Of a stretch of DNA of 64,000 nt, positions 29,840-40,099 are shown piece by piece. Made by a program: the position numbers and the translations under genes. Within the stretch, counting starts at the first letter, position 1; each line of letters starts with the position of its first letter. Source of the DNA: Sophora flavescens (Eukaryota > Streptophyta > Magnoliopsida > Fabales > Fabaceae); contig CM061065.1 in the NCBI GenBank assembly GCA_030762895.1, positions 64,402,200-64,466,199 of the forward strand, given 5' to 3'. The notes beneath the pieces were generated by a model that saw only the letters and a program-made list of their open reading frames with translations, was not told the DNA's origin and did not search any database.

Positions 29840-30797
29840 ACTGTGTACTGAGGATGTACTCAAATTCTGAAAAAGCAAGTGCAAGTGGAAGCAAACCTCC
29901 TAGATCTAGCACCCCAGAACAACGGGATCGTTCTGGGATACTGGAGCAAAAAGTAGAATAACTGACTACCATGCTGCAGCAACATGTGCAGCATGAGAAG
30001 ACTTTCTGGCAATACTGCTTCTGCAAGTATCAGTGGGAAAAGCAAACAATGAAGCTCAATGGTTTGAAGCTTGAGACTCCAATCCCCCAGTTCCCCCAAG
30101 AAATTCTGCCACCTTTTGTTGAAGATGCCCTATAACACCCCATCAACACAAATATGTTTCTGATCGAGTACCTGAAAACCCTGAAAAATCTGCCAACATT
30201 GACCTTGCCCACAGCTCTGCCTCGGATGAAGAATGGATGGGTATTGCCCCATCCAAGCAGCAACAGTAGAAAGAATCTGAGGCCCCTGCCCCTAAAAAGA
30301 AGAATCATGCCTCTAAAGCCTCTCAGCAAGATCAAGGGAGCACTAAAAGGCCTCGTGCTGCAGCACAAGAGAAAGCACCCTCCTCCACCCCTGCTATAGC
30401 ATCAACTCCTCCTTCAGCATCAAAACCAACAAAAGGCACAAAATCATCTGCTGAGAAGGAGAGCCCAATGACGAAAATTGCTGCTGCTTATGTTGCAGAA
30501 GAGGAGGAAGACACAATGCCTCTCTCAAAGAAACTAAAGATGGCTGCACCCAATGTGGCTGTTAAGATCAAGAAAGAGAAGGTTACTGCAGCATTGCGGG
30601 AAAAGGAGGCTAAAGCTGCTGCAGTAGAGGAATCTGACAAAGAAGAAGCTGCTGAGGCAGAGGAAGAAAAAGAAGAGGGAGCTAAAGAGAGCACTGAGGC
30701 TGAAGAAGAGAATGAGGAGAGTACTGAAGCAGAAGCAGAAGTAGAAGAAGAAAAAGATGAAGAAGAGAAGGAAGAGGAAGAAGTCCAAGTCACCTGA
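29840..30797 (+). pseudogene. C-terminal part of Athila env-like ORF, acidic tail
   Basis: Continuation in shifted frames: a possible coiled stretch (TTMLQQHVQHEKTFWQY) near 29970, a Pro/Lys-rich stretch (30154-30399), then an open frame 30468-30797 of 109 residues. That frame begins with basic and Ala-rich sequence and ends in a long Glu/Lys/Ala tract. Such acidic tails are common in this group of env-like proteins. At least two frameshifts separate it from the first part. Long antisense frames over the Glu tract are low-complexity artefacts. Confidence 0.5.
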
Positions 30798-32167
30798 GTA
30801 ACACAAGACAAGGTGCCCTCCAAAAGTGGAGGCACCAGGAATAGTTTGCGCACAAGAGCACCATAGGCTTGAAACAGAGCCATAGTGGATGTTGCAGCTT
30901 GCTGCAATATCCCACATCAGGATGCCCTAAACCTTCCACCCCATTCCCAGAATTATGTTATTCTTAAGTTTTCTGCATGTAGTGGTCATTAGGACCTGTT
31001 ATGTGTGTTTGTTTTTAGGGCCATTAGGGTCATGGTTGTGTGAATTCTGATTAATGAATGGTTGTGCATGAATTCCACCCCTGCTTTTGATTCCAAATGA
31101 TTAATGATTAATTGGAAAAGGCCTCTGGCCTCTTTTGCCGTGTTCAACTTTTATTGTTTAGAATGAAACTCTTGCTGTCTAATCTAATGCACCAACTTGA
31201 ATGTGATCACCAACACTGTTGCACCACTGTTAGAATAGAGGACATATGTGACAGATTGCATTGAACATCTATGTTTCACACTCATGCATTTTCTGTAAGG
31301 TTTACTTTGATTCTGTCTGATCTGAACATACATAAATGCACACACTGTATGCTTGAGGCATTTTTTTTGTTTGTTTTATGTTTGACAGAGCCTGAATAAG
31401 CCCACCCAACTAATATAATTGCCCCTAGTTAAACCCTTTGTGCTTTGGCCATTTATTGAACAAGCTAGCACGTTACAAGCCTTAGACCTGGAAAAACAAA
31501 ATTAACCCGCAAGGTAGATTTAGAGGATCCTTTGTAGCTAGTTCTTACATAAGTTTGGGTGAAGCTTGAGGACAAGCATCTGCTTAAGTTTGGGGGTGCT
31601 GCGCTGCAACACATGCATATGCTGCAGCAGGGCTATAAATAAATTAGTAAGGGATAGGCATCCAGTGAATCAAAAAGTCATAAGTGTAAAATGTGAAGCT
31701 GTCATCCCCTTATTTGAAGCTAGTTTCTATATGCTTCTAGCTGGAAAAAAAAATTAAACTGAAAAACTAAAAAATTTAAAAATATGAGTAGAGAATAGGG
31801 CAAAGCCTGAAAAATCATATTAAGTGTTCTCTGTTCACAACAAATGTTCAATAAAAGGTGGACTTGGTAATGGAAAGAAATGACCCAAGAAAAAAAAAGA
31901 GAGGATTGAAGGATCAATTGGGAAGATGAGCTAGATAGAAAAGCATCCTTATGCTCTACCTTGAGTAAGCTACTTATCCAAATGATTCAACCCTACCTGT
32001 CATAAGCCCAGTTACAACCTTAAAGACCTTTTGCTGTGTGTAATTCTGTGGTTGTTTTAATTGTGATAGATTCTCATCAAATCTATATTAGAGATGCATA
32101 TTTGAAGTAAAGAGTGAAAAGTCTAATATGAGGGTGAGATGCAGAACCAACTGTTCTGAAAGATGAA
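30798..32167 (+). other. 3' non-coding region of Athila element
   Basis: No gene seen. Contains the first polypurine-like hallmark (31568-31598), followed by CTGCGCTGCAACACATGC rather than by an LTR. The short frames are not supported. Ends at the target site ATGAA (32163-32167) of the SIRE-type insertion. Confidence 0.6.
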
Positions 32168-33487
32168 TAAAATAGACAACTATAAACACGAGAAGGGGGG
32201 TTGAATTGTGTTTTATCAGAAATTAAACTAAGTTTAAAACTTTTCGCATACAGAAGCTTGGTTCAGACGAGTGGAAAGATACAGGACAGACAGATGACCT
32301 GTCTGATGAAATTTTAACAGAGACTTAGGTAAACACACCACTTGATAAACAGATGGGAAAATTAAAGCAACTAAAGAGTTTATAAGGAAAGAAAGATTGG
32401 CATAGTTATTTATCCTGGTTCACTCTTTAAAGCAAGAGCTACGTCCAGTCCTTGGCAGCACCAAGTTTTATACACTATAACTGATCAGGTTAAAGACTTC
32501 ATGTATTGTTTGCACACCTAGCCTTTTCAGGCTCCAAGACAAGTATTCTTTGCACACCTAGCCTCTTCAGGCTCACTCAGGTTTGTTTGAGAAATTTAAA
32601 TACAACTTCAGACAGACAGATCTTTCACTAACACTCAGAGTGGTTTAAATGTAAAGCTTAGGAAAGTCTGTGTAATAACTTCAAATGATTGAAGAATACA
32701 AAATAAAAGAGTGAAGATATAATGCACAGAGTAATGGATCTTTAATGCTATATGTATTCTCTATGTCTTCATCTTCAATGACTTATGTATTTATAGTCTT
32801 CAAGCATTTAAGATCCGTTAGAGACATTCCCTCAGATGTTGGCTTCAAGCAGAACTTCATTAAATACAATAGAGTCGTTCTGGGAAGTCATTAATGCAAT
32901 AGGAACGTTGGTTGTACTCTAACTTGAATGATCATGTCTTTATGCATCGTGAAACAACAATATCATAGTTGTGCAGAGTGCTTTTTGTACTTTACTGAGT
33001 ACAATTCCCTTTTCGTGAAAGGACCAGAGGTACTAGGGAATAAAGCACGTTGGAAGCATTCTTTAACCGGTCTTTGGTTCTGATATCAGAGGTGGCTTGA
33101 GAGAGTAACTTCTGACTTTTCTTGATAAGTGTTAGACGAAGTAGGAGAGAAGGCTTCGAGTCTCTTTCTAATGGGACAGCTCACAAAAGCTTGTTTGGTC
33201 CTTGGTTCTTCAACGAGTAACCTCAGACAAGTGTAGGAACTTGTGGGGAGACAGGTTGAAGATGTAACTTGAATGAAGTCAATAATCCTAGTCAGCAAAT
33301 AGGTTGACTTTCGCTTATCCAGACAAGTAGTCATCTATATGAGCAGATAAATGATTCTTACTATTTTAATCTGCATACTAGATAGACTGGTTAGCAACCG
33401 ATATGAAGGTTAATTAAATCATTAACCAATGTTTAGTTCTCATCAAAACTTAGGGAAATGAACATCAAACATTTTAGAGACTTAACA
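32168..33487 (-). repeat. 3' LTR of SIRE-type element (-)
   Basis: 1,320 bp, TGTTAAGTCTC at 33487 to CTATTTTA at 32168. A TATA-like ACTATAAATAC lies at about 32788-32798 (- strand). It carries several AGACARGT octamers. Contains the motif TTGAATTGTG next to a G-rich run (32195-32211). Confidence 0.9.
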
Positions 33488-33500
33488 ATCTCCCCCGTTT
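33488..33500 (-). promoter_or_regulatory. Polypurine tract of SIRE-type element (-)
   Basis: AAACGGGGGAGAT on the - strand runs directly into the LTR start TGTTAAG. The + copy has AAAGGGGGAGAT in the same place (63689-63700). Confidence 0.85.
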
Positions 33501-33985
33501 TGATGATGACAAACATTGAGATGATTTAATGAACCTCATAAAATATCAACAAAGAAAATATCATATATCAGACAGGTTGAAATTTTCTTAAGCAGACAGG
33601 TTATGCAGATGCTTGGTCAGACATTAAGATTAATCATATAATCCGGTTAACTTAGTCACACATAAATTTGAATTGTCTTACTTAGAAATTATCAGAGCAA
33701 TCTTACTTGCGATTTATCAGAGATCAGAGCAAATATAGCAACTATCAGAACATACTTTGATCAACATACTTTGCTCATATCAGAACATACTTATGTGCAT
33801 AAATTACTTTCTCATTAAGATCATATCACATTCATTCTCCCCATTTTGTCAACAGTAAAAAAGAGTAATCATAAAAAAAGTAAAGAGATAAGGAAAGTAA
33901 GAAATATATTTTATTCATCATGAGCTTTGATAAGTATAGGGCAATTTACAATAGAGAAACAAAACTACCTAGATTGACTAAGTAA
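33501..33985 (-). other. Non-coding DNA between env-like ORF and 3' LTR
   Basis: No ORF. Rich in TCAGA and AGACAGGT words (33570, 33594). Includes CTGTTGACAAAATGGGGAG (about 33838-33856, - strand), the counterpart of a second purine run at 63421 in the + copy. Confidence 0.6.
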
Positions 33986-34727
33986 CAAATATAAGGTAGC
34001 AACCCTTTGCTCTAAGAGCAACCTAGCTCGCCTTTCTTCATCTAGCTGTCTTCTTAAGTCTTCTACTTGTCCTTGAAGCAGATGAAAGTCTTGTAAGGCC
34101 ACTGTCTGAGAAGTGGAGGCTTCTGTAGACAGGCTTGAGGAAGAGACAAACAGAGAAGAGTGCCACGGTAAGGCTAAAACTGGGGGTGCCTTAGGTAGAG
34201 ATAGGGGGAGGTGATGGAAGGAACAAAAAGTTCATGGAGAGTTTGAAGAGCATAGAAAGGAAGAAAGACGAATTTGAAGATAAGACTGATTTTGACAAAG
34301 TCAGTATCAGGTGAAGGAAACACACAGGAAAGTCTCTCGGACAGAGACAGTCTGTTGATGGTTATTTGGATAGGTGGGGGAAGAGGTGTTTGAGCTGATA
34401 CAGATGGAGGGATATGTAATAAGGAATCAATATGACAAAAGAAAGAATTTGATCCAGTAATTAACATAAAGAAATACGTAGACCTACGAGGTAGCATTAC
34501 AATAGAAGCAGGATAGTGAGTTCCAGCTAATGTTCTAATGAAGACAACAATAGGTGGGTAGAAGAAATGTTCTCTACAGGAGTTAAGAATATGAGGTGGA
34601 GGAGAAGGAATGACAGAGACGTGTGAGATACTTACAAGCAAAAGAGATTACAAATCAGACACAAAGAGTCTTGATGATATGCCAGTCTGTTCTTTGGGAG
34701 CAGAGTCCATGTGAACAACTGTGTACT
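33986..34727 (-). pseudogene. SIRE env-like ORF, C-terminal part
   Basis: Open frame 34641-34174 with SVIPSPPPHILNSCREHFFY, THYPASIVMLPRR, FFCHIDSLLHIPPSVSAQTP and LSLSERLSC; the same blocks occur in the + copy at 61440-61616 and 62876-62997. Beyond the stop, a shifted frame (34170-33990) reads a coiled coil (LRRQLDEERRARLLLEQRV) shared with the + copy C-terminus. The two-copy similarity shows this was one long coding region. Function unknown; 'env-like' by position after pol. Confidence 0.65.
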
Positions 34728-35867
34728 GACCGGCCATGGTGCAAAATCCAAGGGTTCAAAATCCAGAGCCGGTGGCTCCTCAGGGGGAGGTGACAAACAG
34801 TTAGTTGGGGTCTCCGGTGTTGCTTCAACTCCTGCAAGGTCTTCATCCACTGCACTACCGGATTCATCACTTGTTAAACCTGCAGAAATCTCATCACACA
34901 CCACAGAAAGGTTAGAGTTAGTACAGTTAGTAAATATATTACAATAAACTAAATCAGAAAGCGGCTGAATGTCTGGAAGTTGCTTGAGCTCTATGGAGGG
35001 TGGCTGTTCAATGGAAGGTATATTTGGAACTTCGGCTGAACAAACAGCATCACTCTCACTATCATCCTGCAAAATAGAGTCAAGAAACCCAGCACAAACA
35101 TCACACGGGTTAGTGTCAGTACAGTTAGTACATGTATTAACAGAAACTGAGTTAGTAAAGGTCTGATTGTCTGGACTTTCTGCACACGGTTCATCCACCC
35201 CATCACTCTCAACACATGCATCTGATTCCACAGGTTCTCCATTATCCTCAAGCACGGTGGAGCAGATGTCCTCTTGATCCTCCTGATCCTCATTTTCTTT
35301 GTTTCCTTTCAAGTATAAACCTGCATAACAGTGTATACACAGAGCAGCAGTACCATCCCAATAACAATCATTAGAATCAGGGGATTCAACACATAATTCA
35401 TCATCAACAGAAATATCATCATCAGAATTATCATCAAAAGTATTTTCAGGAATAACCATCTGTGAATCCTTATGTTCCTCAAGGGGCTGTGGAGTTAGCA
35501 TTGCAGCCGAGTTGGCGGTAACTTGATCAATTAGAGCCCACAAATTCCGAGATTCAGCTTGGTCCCTCTGGTATTGAGCCTCCATCTTCTGTTGAAATTC
35601 AAGATTGCTCGCCTCCATCATCCGTTGAAACTTAAGATCTTGTTGTGCCATCCGTTGATTGTTCTCTTCCATTTGTTGTAGCATTGAAGCAATCTCATCC
35701 AAGGTGCTCTGTGAAGGTTCGGAAGGTGCAGAGGTGGTCACTTGGCTAGGATAGTATGGTGGTGGCTCACTAAAATTAGGATAATACATGCAAGGCGGTG
35801 GTTCATAATAAACATTCGGCAAATATCCATACATGTAGTTATCCATGGCAATCAAACATCCAGACAA
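34728..35867 (-). pseudogene. Orphan Pro/Tyr-rich Cys-module ORF, copy 2, 3' end lost
   Basis: The first 42 residues are identical to the copy at 18907-20118, including EPPPCMYYPNFSEPPPYYPS. A Gln/Met-rich coiled coil and acidic region follow. The Cys part is longer: CTNCTDTNPCDVC and CNIFTNCTNSNLSVVC look like duplicated modules, the second having lost Cys residues. Native sequence ends at LDFAPWPV (34728); the reading frame then runs into flanking SIRE DNA to 34632, so the last about 30 residues are not its own. Function unknown. Confidence 0.75.
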
Positions 35868-35942
35868 AGCAGACAGAACTAATTAGCAAAAATAAATTTT
35901 TTTTTTAATTTGTAACTTTCTGCTAATAACAACAAACAAGAG

Positions 35943-35960
35943 TCCCCGGCAACGGCGCCA
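35943..35960 (-). promoter_or_regulatory. Primer-binding site, tRNA-Asp type (copy 2)
   Basis: The same 18-mer TGGCGCCGTTGCCGGGGA as at 20197-20214, five bases after the LTR. Confidence 0.88.
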
Positions 35961-35965
35961 ATTTT

Positions 35966-37204
35966 TGACCGCGCCAAAAAGAACGAGCGATTATGAAAAT
36001 AATGTAGTATAGAGCGACAACTCGGATCGTCTCTCAAGGACTCTTTAGGTGTTGTTATTATTAACAGAAAAAGTTAGAAATGAGGGGTTTTGGATTGAAA
36101 CTAAAATAAAGAAAACAAAACAGAACAAAGAAAGAAAACAGAGCAGTAAAACAGATTAACAAATAGACTAAAGCGATTAACCTACTGCTTTTGGTTTCCC
36201 AACTATCATCGATTCATGCAAATTCCTGGCCCTAAGCAGATTCTAATCCCCTCCCGGTTGTAGCAATAATTCACAAGCGGAACCACTACTACAGATATAT
36301 GTCCCTATTCCCGAATTAAGCAAATGGGGTTAAACACTTCGTGAACTAAGCGAACACGAAACGTACACACGCGAATTAAGCAAACGCGATTATATATAGG
36401 AACATGATATCACCGAGATAAACCAACACAACACAATATACTCCTGAATTAAGCAAACAGAAATATAAAGCATGGCATTGAAAAGAGAAAAGGAAATGAA
36501 AACAGGAAATACAAGAACCTCAAGTATGGATAAAAACCAATTACAGTAGATTAATCTAGGAGACTAGTTCTCCATTACAGAAATAAACATTAAACTAAGA
36601 GAAAAACAAAAGACTAACAAGTTCAGAAACTAGCCAAAACTGGCTAATTCTCCCTCCCTTCCAGTTCTGCCTAAGACTACTTATATACACATTTCTGGAA
36701 TCCAAGGCCTCGCGAGGCGAAGCACTGCTCGCGAGGCGAATTATGCGAAAGGTCTGCAACTCTTGGTCTTCTCGCGAGGCGAGCATAGCTTCGCGAGGCG
36801 AACTCTTCAAATTCCCAAACTGCAACGCCCGTGACCTTCTACACGGGCAAGCCGTGATCGTCTTTGACTTTTCATGGTTGGATGACTCGCGAGGCGAGCC
36901 ATTTATTCGCGGGGCGAACCAGAGACTTTGCATTTTCTTGGAACAGTCAGCTTCGGGGTCGCGAGGCGAGCAGCCTTCTCGCGGGGCGAAAGCTCCAGAT
37001 TTATTCCTTTTTATTAACCTGAAAATAGAAAATAAAAGTAAATACTTTATTCACTCTAAATCAACTAAATTAACTTAAAAACAATTTACAGACTCAAAAT
37101 ATTACTTAAGGACAATCAAGTCTAATTTGGGTAAAAATGATATAAAATTAGCACAAAGCCAAGGTCTTTACTGGTTATAAAACCAGTCAAACAGAGGCTC
37201 ATCA
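35966..37204 (-). repeat. 5' LTR of Athila-like copy 2
   Basis: 1,239 bp. Holds TCGCGAGGCGA doublets (36709-36990; 19-bp pitch for the first two, 20 bp for the last two), TATA (TATATAAG on the - strand near 36680-36690), and mini-hairpins 36310-36461 with loop word AATTAAGCAAA and arms CCCG/TGGG, TTCGTG/CACGAA, CGCG/CGCG and CCTG/CAGA. Confidence 0.9.
36310..36461 (-). repeat. Mini-hairpin set, loop word AATTAAGCAAA
   Basis: Four sites aligned with 16551-16696. Site 2 has arms TTCGTG (36338-36343) and CACGAA (36355-36360) where the other subfamilies have TCATG/CATGA; both arms changed together. Confidence 0.85.
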
Positions 37205-37743
37205 CAATCATTAGGTATAACAGTGAAAGAAGATTTTTGAGTTTGAAAGGAGTGGACAGGTGAAGAAAGAAGAGATGCAACAGCGAGATGTTGAACAAAA
37301 AAGGCAGATGGAGAAGAGACGGATGGGGTGATGATACCTTGATGAGAAGGGGAAGGGAATGAAGGAGATGTATGCTCTTCAGATATCTTCAACTTCTTGT
37401 GAGAAGGAGACACTTGGTCATCCTCGGGTACAACTGTCTGAGCTCCTCTAGACAGGTCTTCTGTAGTGTTAGCTTTTGCAGGCACTTCAGTCTTTGCTGG
37501 TACTGGGTAACCGGATCTTCTCTTTTTGGGAATGATTCCCAAAATGGAAGTCTTCTTTGGTTCTTCCAGGACTTGCTCTGTCTGCTCCCCCTGAGCAGAT
37601 GCTTCCTCTTTGCTAGGCTCAGACTCAACTTGTCTAACCTTGGCAAAGGTCTTCACCAGCTTCTTCTTCTTGCTGGGATGAGCAGGAACATCCACTAATT
37701 CCTCAGCTTCACTAGTCTTCCTCTTAGGAGAGGGCCTCCTCAG
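37205..37743 (-). pseudogene. SIRE env-like ORF, middle part
   Basis: Part of the open frame 37755-37168: KRKTSEAEELVDVPAHPSKK, then a Lys-rich run and FAKVRQVESEPSKEEASAQG, IIPKKRRSGYPVPAK, then Ser/Pro-rich sequence. The + copy has the same blocks (KTFAKVRQVESALSKEEH near 60890; PRKRRSGYPMPT near 61020). The basic runs could act as nuclear localisation signals (inference). Bordered left by the Athila-like LTR and right by the hAT element. Confidence 0.65.
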
Positions 37744-38737
37744 TAGGGATGTCAACGGGGCGGGGCGGGCACGGATACTGGTTACCCGCTACCCGCTCCG
37801 TTGGATAGAAAATCCACCCGTACCCGCCCCGTACCCGTACGGATACCCGCTTGACGGGTTCTTAACGGATTTGCGGATATCCGCGGATACCCGCGGATAT
37901 CCAGGGGTAGTCCCCAGCACTAACTAGGCTGGCGTCTGTACTAGGTTTATTGCCATGGATGGTAATTGTAGACTCTACTGGTCATCACATCAGACAGAAA
38001 ATGGGTGGGGAAAAAAAAGAAAGTTTGAACCTTCCCCAGTATCTCACTGTCCCCAGCCATGAACAAAATAACAAGATCAAGGAAAACTAAGATATCAAGC
38101 AGATTAACACAGTATGCACTAGTGTCTTCATTCGCAAAAAAAAAAAATGCAGATTAATATTTTAATGGTGAACCAAATTATAACACAAATATGTATGGCC
38201 AAGGGAAACGGTTATTTTAATTAGCAGTCCAGACTAGAGAATACAAATGAATTTAGTAAAGCACACAGTAATTCAAAAAAGTATTGATTTTAATGCCATG
38301 ATAAATTTCCAGTATTGATGTCCTAACAATCAAAGAAGTAGATGCAAACCTAGACAATCATCACGAGGTGTATCTCGAAGGTAGAAATATTTTTCAAAGG
38401 TACCAGCGCCGCAGCCCGCATGTAGAAGAAGAATGAAAGAAAAGAAGGGGCTCACAGCGCCGCAGCCCGCATGTAGGTCAGGGATTGTAGGACTGAAGGG
38501 AAATTAGATTAAGGCAGTATAGTATATATATATAGTCAGGGTATTATGGTAATTAGGTAACGGGTACGGGTACCCGCGGGTATGGATATTGTGATATCCG
38601 TACCCGCCCCGTTTACAAACGGATATTTAAATTATCCATTTATTTTACCCGTGGGTACCGGTTTAGCTACCCGTCCCGTACCCGTTACGGATTTTATCCG
38701 CGGATATCCGCGGGTACGGGTAAAATTGCCATCCCTA
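37744..38737. mobile_element. Non-autonomous hAT transposon
   Basis: 994 bp with a perfect 8-bp duplication CTCCTCAG (37736-37743 and 38738-38745). Ends TAGGGATGTCAA (left) and TAGGGATGGCAA (right, reversed) form an 11-12 bp inverted repeat with one mismatch, as in many plant hAT elements. Subterminal regions are dense in ACCCG, CGGATATCCGCGG and GGGTACCCG-type words on both sides, likely transposase-binding repeats. Inside, GCGCCGCAGCCCGCATGTAG occurs twice (about 38406 and 38458). No transposase coding region. Confidence 0.95.
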
Positions 38738-38745
38738 CTCCTCAG

Positions 38746-39697
38746 CCTGAACCTCAAGGGCTCAACTGTCTCAGTAGAATCTTCAGACACTGAAGGTTGC
38801 AGCTCTAGAATTTGGTTTTGTCTGGCAACCTTTCCAGACGATTTGAACAGTCTCTTAGAAATAGGGACTTCTGACTCATCCTTCTGCTCAACAACAGGCT
38901 TCTTCTTAATGTCCATCATCAGCATCAGCAAGAGGGATTCCCTTGATGTCCATCATAGACAGTATCTTTCTGTCTATGGGCAATGACATGTCCACAAAGT
39001 GAACATCACTAGGAACAAACAACTTGTTCCTGAAGACCCTTGTCAGTAACATCCCATAAGGATAGGTCTGCCTGTTGGTTCTCTTGATCAGAGTCTGAAG
39101 GTACATGTAGATAAGGTCGTTGATGTCAATCTTGATTTTGTGGATCAAGTGGTACAGAGCAAATCTGTCCATCTTGGTCACACTGTCTCGTGAGCCTTTC
39201 CTTGGCATCACGCACTCCAACAACAATTTGTGCAAGAATCTGTACTTGACCACAATGTTGACAGGTTTAGGGTTCACAGGTTTGGGAACACCAGAGATGG
39301 CAATGTTGACTTTGTCAACTCCCACTTCATCTTCCCAGTTGGGTGTGAAGCCAGCTCCGATTCTCGGACATTTTGTGACAAGCTCCAGAGAGCTAATGGG
39401 GAAGAGAAGGGTTCTATCCCCCATTTCAGCCTTAAAGCTCTTGATTTCGTTGAGCCTGTTGGTGGCAACCACAAAATTTCTCCAGAACGTTTGAATGAGC
39501 TTAGGGTGAACAAGCTCCTTGATGTCGAAGAAAAGAGTCCATTTAGAATACTTCAACTCTTCAGTGACATCCATACCTAGCATTTTCATCTATTGAAGAT
39601 CAACAGTCTTTCCCGGAATGATCTTCTCGATCTCAGTAACTTTGAGATTGTATTTCTCAGCGATTTCTTTTTCAAAGAAACGCTTGGATGATGCCAT
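38746..39697 (-). pseudogene. SIRE env-like ORF, N-terminal part
   Basis: Starts at 39697 (MASSKRFFEKEIAEKYNLKV), stops at a TAG near 39590, and resumes in frame (39589-38906): DVTEELKYSKWTLFFDIKEL, FPISSLELVTKCPRIGAGFT, VKYRFLHKLLLECVMPRKGS, DRFALYHLIHKIKIDINDLI and LLTRVFRNKLFVPSDVHFVD. The + copy matches throughout. A further frame (38931-38746) is acidic/basic mixed. The fold resembles the 'putative plant transposon protein' group by its pattern, not by a search. No obvious signal peptide. Confidence 0.7.
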
Positions 39698-39811
39698 TTT
39701 TTAGAGAAAACGGTTCTAGGGTTTCGAGAGAGAAGAGGGTTTCAGAGACGAAAAGACAAAGAGATTTTGGAATTTTGAAAACATAAAGGTTCAACCTGTC
39801 TGATCTATTGT

Positions 39812-39819
39812 CTTTTATA
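39812..39819 (-). promoter_or_regulatory. TATA-like box ahead of SIRE env-like ORF (- copy)
   Basis: GACTATAAAAGACAA on the - strand, about 115 bp before the ATG at 39697, with a C/T-rich leader (CCCTCTTCTCTC) between. The + copy has TATAAAAG at the same place (59690). Confidence 0.5.
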
Positions 39820-40099
39820 GTCATAAAGGTAGGAGAGAAAAAAAGACATCTTTAATTCAAAACGACATGATTTGTATGGGGAACCGTAACGCCCACTTAA
39901 GACATAATGAAAACATGGTTTCGAGATATATAAACTACCATGCACATGATTAGCTTCAGATAAGGGAATGGTATTAAACACTTAATAGCCATTTCAACAA
40001 AACTATTGAGTTTTAGCATAGTGACTCAGCAGAATCAGACAGGTAAGCATAGACAGGTGAACATTCAGACATGTCATTCAACAATGCAATGCATGTTTA
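39820..40099 (-). other. Spacer between pol and env-like ORF
   Basis: Non-coding. Matches 59400-59680 of the + copy. Contains AGACAGGT at two places near 40038 and 40051. Confidence 0.55.

Larger units (their letters stand above)
34728..37204 (-). mobile_element. Truncated second copy of the Athila-like element
   Basis: 5' LTR (37204-35966), primer-binding site (35960-35943) and the orphan ORF (from 35867), cut at about 34728 within the ORF; the 3' LTR is gone. Inserted into the env-like ORF of the SIRE-type element. It belongs to a different subfamily from the 16194-21515 copy, judged by its loop word GAATTAAGCAAA and extra Cys modules. Right flank CAATC has no partner because the left end was deleted. 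Confidence 0.88.

Noticed and set aside
30488..30917. Long Ser-rich and Phe-rich antisense ORFs
   Set aside because: They are shadows of the GAA/GAG-rich acidic tail of the env-like ORF on the + strand.
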